Source: Clostridia bacterium (GTDB taxonomy: Bacteria > Bacillota > Clostridia > UBA1212 > UBA1255). From it: a stretch of DNA of 64,000 bases. Where the stretch lies: positions 33,703 through 97,702 of the forward strand of contig JAEFAM010000004.1 of NCBI GenBank assembly GCA_016287565.1, given 5' to 3'. A model generated the notes under the pieces. That model was not told the DNA's origin. It searched no databases and saw only the letters and a program-made list of their open reading frames with translations. The translations under genes and the position numbers were made by a program. This document shows, piece by piece, positions 61,337 to 64,000 of the stretch; the stretch's first letter is position 1; each line of letters opens with the position of its first letter.

Positions 61337-63703
61337 TTATGGCCGGCCGCCCGGTCCACCCCAGCCGCCGGGTCCGCCCCAGCTGCTGCCGGCAGAACCT
61401 TCGGTCGACGAGGATTGAGTCCACTCAAGAACGGAAGAGCCGTCGCGGGAGAGGGTGTATTGACCGTTGAGAACGAGCCCGTCGGAGGCGATCCAGACGG
61501 AACTGTAATTGGCCGAAAGCGAGAAGGAAAGGATGGTGTTGCCGGAGGAGTCGGTTAAAGTGTAGCTGCCGGACTGGAACGAAGTGCCGCGGCTTACATA
61601 GGTGTTGACGGAGCCGGAGGAGGGGGTCTCGCAGATGCCGCCGAGAGCGACCACGGTGCCGCCGGTCACTTTGATGGAGCCGTCAACGTCGATCGACCCG
61701 GCCATGCTGCCCGATGAACTGCCGCCCTTGACCAGCACGAAGCCGCCGCTGACGGTTATGCTGCCGTTAGAGTCGATGCCGTCGGTGTCGCCGGAGGGGG
61801 TCGTGACGTCGAGGTAGCCGCCGGTGACGTTGACCAGCGGCGAGGCGCTGCCTTTACAGGCGTTGATTCCGTCATCCTCGGCGTAAACGAGGGTGGAACC
61901 GCCGGCAACGTTGACGACGTTGCCTTCGAGGCCTTCGTGAGACTTGACCACGTTCACCGACCCGCCCGAGATCGTGAGGGTGCCGTCCGCGTGGATGCCG
62001 TCGTCGGCCGCCGTGATGGTGACCGTCCCGCCGGAAATGACAACGTTGCCCTTCCCGGTGCTCCCGTTTTCCAGTGCCGTGCCGGAGTTCGCGTGGATGC
62101 CGTCGTCGCCGCAGGAGACGTTGACCGTCCCGCCGCTTATAAGGACCTCGTTGTACGCCTTGATGCCCTTGGAAGAGTAAGTGGTCTTGTTCGAGTTGCC
62201 CGACCCCGACGTAAGGGTGACCCATTCGCCGTCAATGTTCGACGAGGACACGGACGTGAACAGGAACGCGTTCATCGAGGTGTTCAGCGGTTCGCCGGAC
62301 GTGGAGGCTGTGACAACGCTGCCGGACGGTGTCGAGCCTGCCTTCATAACGCAGAACCGCACTCCCGCGTAGCCGGAGGGCGCCTTGTAGACCAGGGCGT
62401 AGTAGGATGTGCGGCCGCTGTAGACCATGCACTCGTACGTGCATTTCACCCATTTTCTCGCCTGAGCGCCTTCGCCTGCGCCGTCAAACGACGGGTCTTC
62501 GCTGTAAAAATATGCGTAATAGTCGTTGGAAGTCGAGTAGCTGGAACGGGGGACAATAACGTATTTCTCTGCTCCGGCGGCTTCGTCCCCGTAATCCGAG
62601 TAGGATGCGGTGAAAACGTTCAGCGTCGCCCCGTCCGTCACGACAACGTCGTACGCCGCGCTGATCCCGTCCTTTGCGGCATAAACGTCAACCTGTCCTC
62701 CCGAGATCGTGATCGTTCCGCGCTGATTGCCCTTTTCCGAAACGTCCGTTTTCGACGTCTTGATAGCGTCCCCCGCCATCGAGATCAAGATCAGGCTCCC
62801 CGACTCGACGGTGACCGAATCATTGCCCTTCACCGCATTCCCCGTCGCCGTCACTTTAAGGGTCAACTCTTTTATCGTGACGTCGTCCTTGGATTTGATG
62901 CCGTTGTCGTAGCCGGAGCTCACGACAAGCGTGCCTTTTCCGCTGAGCTTCAGGTCGCATGCGGCAAAGATAGCTCCGTCCTCATCGACTTCGTCCTCGC
63001 TTTCGGTTTCTGCTGCAAGCTGCTGTAACTGTAACGGGGGACAGACCCCGGTTGCATCGGTTTCGGTTGCAGCGACCAAGGTTGCATCGGTTTCGTAATT
63101 GTCATTGATCGAAGAGGCAGAGGAAAGAGACAAAGCTGTAGACGTAGATTCAGATGATGACGTAGACGAAGAAGACTCTGCGCGTGCGTCGGTGATGACG
63201 TTATACGTCCCCTCGACCGCTTCGATGACGACTTTTGAGGCGTTGATCGCGGAAATTGGAGCGTTCGAATAGCAAGTTATTGACGACTCCGCAAGCAGAA
63301 TTTTGACGGTTCCGGAATCGGTTTTGGTGTCGGGGATGTTTATTACGATCCGACCGCCGTCCAGCAGGCCTTTGACCGTGTAATTTCCTGATGAAGTGAT
63401 GGTGTAGGTGCCGTTCGAAGCGGTGACAAGATTCCCGTCGCTTGAAGTAATGCTGAAGTTCTCTTCGGTGACCGAGTGATTTTTGGAGGGGTCAATTAAA
63501 GTTGTTGCCGACGGGGTCGACTGAGCCTGTGCCACTCTGTCGGTGACAACACCTTCTATGGGCGCGGTCTCGTTTGCGTTGTTATTATGTGTCCCGCAAG
63601 CGGTCATGGTTATTGCCAGGAGAAAAGACAACAGTCCGGCAAATCCGGCAACGGGGGACAGACCCCGGTTATTTTTCAAATGTGAGTGACTTTTCGTTTT
63701 CAT
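61337..63703 (-). CDS. Carbohydrate-binding lipoprotein of the Cthe_2159 (DUF4353) type
   Basis: 788 aa. Signal peptide with lipobox (LLSFLLAITMTACG). The body is built of repeated beta-helix strands such as DGIHADGTLTISGGSVNV, SKGIKAYNEVLISGGTVNV and DGIDSNGSITVSGGFVLV, typical of the Cthe_2159 family (PF14262), whose founder binds cellulose and pectin as a right-handed beta-helix. A Ser-rich insert is present at about 175-225. The tail is Gly/Trp/Pro-rich (GGPGGWGGPGG). Two P1 palindromes are read in frame, one in the signal peptide n-region and one in an acidic insert. Likely a surface pectin- or cellulose-binding protein. Confidence 0.87.
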   Translation of the reverse strand: MKTKSHSHLKNNRGLSPVAGFAGLLSFLLAITMTACGTHNNNANETAPIEGVVTDRVAQAQSTPSATTLIDPSKNHSVTEENFSITSSDGNLVTASNGTYTITSSGNYTVKGLLDGGRIVINIPDTKTDSGTVKILLAESSITCYSNAPISAINASKVVIEAVEGTYNVITDARAESSSSTSSSESTSTALSLSSASSINDNYETDATLVAATETDATGVCPPLQLQQLAAETESEDEVDEDGAIFAACDLKLSGKGTLVVSSGYDNGIKSKDDVTIKELTLKVTATGNAVKGNDSVTVESGSLILISMAGDAIKTSKTDVSEKGNQRGTITISGGQVDVYAAKDGISAAYDVVVTDGATLNVFTASYSDYGDEAAGAEKYVIVPRSSYSTSNDYYAYFYSEDPSFDGAGEGAQARKWVKCTYECMVYSGRTSYYALVYKAPSGYAGVRFCVMKAGSTPSGSVVTASTSGEPLNTSMNAFLFTSVSSSNIDGEWVTLTSGSGNSNKTTYSSKGIKAYNEVLISGGTVNVSCGDDGIHANSGTALENGSTGKGNVVISGGTVTITAADDGIHADGTLTISGGSVNVVKSHEGLEGNVVNVAGGSTLVYAEDDGINACKGSASPLVNVTGGYLDVTTPSGDTDGIDSNGSITVSGGFVLVKGGSSSGSMAGSIDVDGSIKVTGGTVVALGGICETPSSGSVNTYVSRGTSFQSGSYTLTDSSGNTILSFSLSANYSSVWIASDGLVLNGQYTLSRDGSSVLEWTQSSSTEGSAGSSWGGPGGWGGPGGRP
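63032..63055. repeat. P1 palindrome inside the carbohydrate-binding protein gene (internal)
   Basis: P1 with a T at the first base, read on the minus strand as ATGVCPPLQ in a Thr/Glu-rich insert. Next to it, GTTGCATCGGTTTC is present twice within 45 bp. Confidence 0.93.
63648..63670. repeat. P1 palindrome inside the signal peptide of the carbohydrate-binding protein
   Basis: 23 of 25 bp of P1, read as NNRGLSPVAG between the basic start (MKTKSHSHLK) and the hydrophobic core (FAGLLSFLLAITM). Confidence 0.93.
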
Positions 63704-63913
63704 AATCGCTGTATCTCCTTTCGATTTAGTTCCGTGCCGCTATAGTGACGGGGATAATGATCTGTACTTGTTATTATACTCTGACAATTGGCATTTTTTG
63801 TTACAAAATATGACAACTTTGTGAAAAGACGAGGTCGCAACGATGTAAAATAACAATTATGGCAAGGCAGCACAATAGCAGAGAAGTGATAGGGGATTGC
63901 TACGGCAACTGCC

Positions 63914-63963
63914 AGCAACTGGGGACAGACCCGAGTTGAGCAACCGGGGTCTGTCCCTAGTTG
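63914..63963. repeat. Diverged palindrome pair
   Basis: Two P1-like units head to head: GCAACTGGGGACAGACCCGA.. (63914-63937) and GCAACCGGGGTCTGTCCCTA.. (63940-63963). In 63704-64000 the only other visible items are a minus-strand TATAAT-like box (63773-63778) for the lipoprotein gene and a GGAGG beyond the repeat. Confidence 0.85.
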
Positions 63964-64000
63964 TCATGATTGATTACCTCCGTCGCACCAATTAACTTTT

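Overview
The window is about 64 kb of a fairly GC-rich (high 50s percent by eye) bacterial chromosome, most likely a Gram-positive gut-type Clostridia (Oscillospirales/Christensenellales-like is my guess). The basis is: strong AGGAGG ribosome binding sites, lipobox and cell-wall style C-termini, Thr-Pro 'TPTPEPT' linkers on secreted proteins, a small SRP RNA next to dnaX, BMP-type nucleoside ABC import, ECF sigma/membrane-anchor pairs, heterodimeric ABC exporters and many sugar-processing genes. No taxonomic marker gene allows a firmer call.

Layout: 1-7.5 kb, a BMP lipoprotein (5' truncated), an ABC ATPase, two permeases and a phosphodiester glycosidase in one overlapping operon. 8.0-10.5 kb, an ABC-2 type exporter. 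10.6-13.9 kb, a surface-anchored GH78 rhamnosidase. 14.2-15.8 kb, a flotillin. 16.2-19.8 kb, ThuA and Gfo/Idh genes facing a GH36 alpha-galactosidase. 20.1-23.8 kb, a PdaA-like protein without its catalytic residues, an ACT/PFL pair and a YqeK-RsfS fusion. 23.9-31.1 kb, two ECF sigma/anti-sigma-like pairs around yebC, a HAD phosphatase and an MscS channel. 31.1-33.5 kb, a tRNA 3' remnant, an AT-richer island with two lipoproteins, and a DUF2264 pseudogene. 33.6-45.4 kb, two related cell-wall proteins, an SGNH esterase and a heterodimeric exporter. 45.8-51.7 kb, a PIG-L deacetylase, a lipase-like membrane protein and a second GH36. 51.9-57.7 kb, SRP RNA, dnaX and a second heterodimeric exporter. 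57.9-63.7 kb, a small membrane protein, Gfo/Idh plus sugar isomerase genes, and a Cthe_2159-type carbohydrate-binding lipoprotein.

Most genes suit a cell that takes apart plant or host glycans at its surface (GH78, GH36 twice, SGNH esterase, PIG-L, phosphodiester glycosidase, carbohydrate-binding proteins), imports the products, and senses its envelope (two ECF systems, flotillin, MscS, exporters).

The most unusual content is non-coding. Three interlocking repeat systems fill the spacers. (1) A palindrome beginning GCAACGGGGGACAGACCCCG, usually paired head-to-head as terminal inverted repeats of 137-350 bp elements. These elements tend to lie about 16-19 bp after an intrinsic terminator (or close to a stop codon) and a short distance upstream of the next -35 box. 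Single copies are also read in frame inside two proteins. (2) Ordered chains of short perfect hairpins joined by a fixed 9-nt linker (AATTTAGCT or AATTTCGCT), with variable loops and kept stems. (3) Degenerate arrays with a period of about 10 bp (CCGGGAAATA-like) in spacers and in the dnaX linker. No transposase that could move them is in the window.
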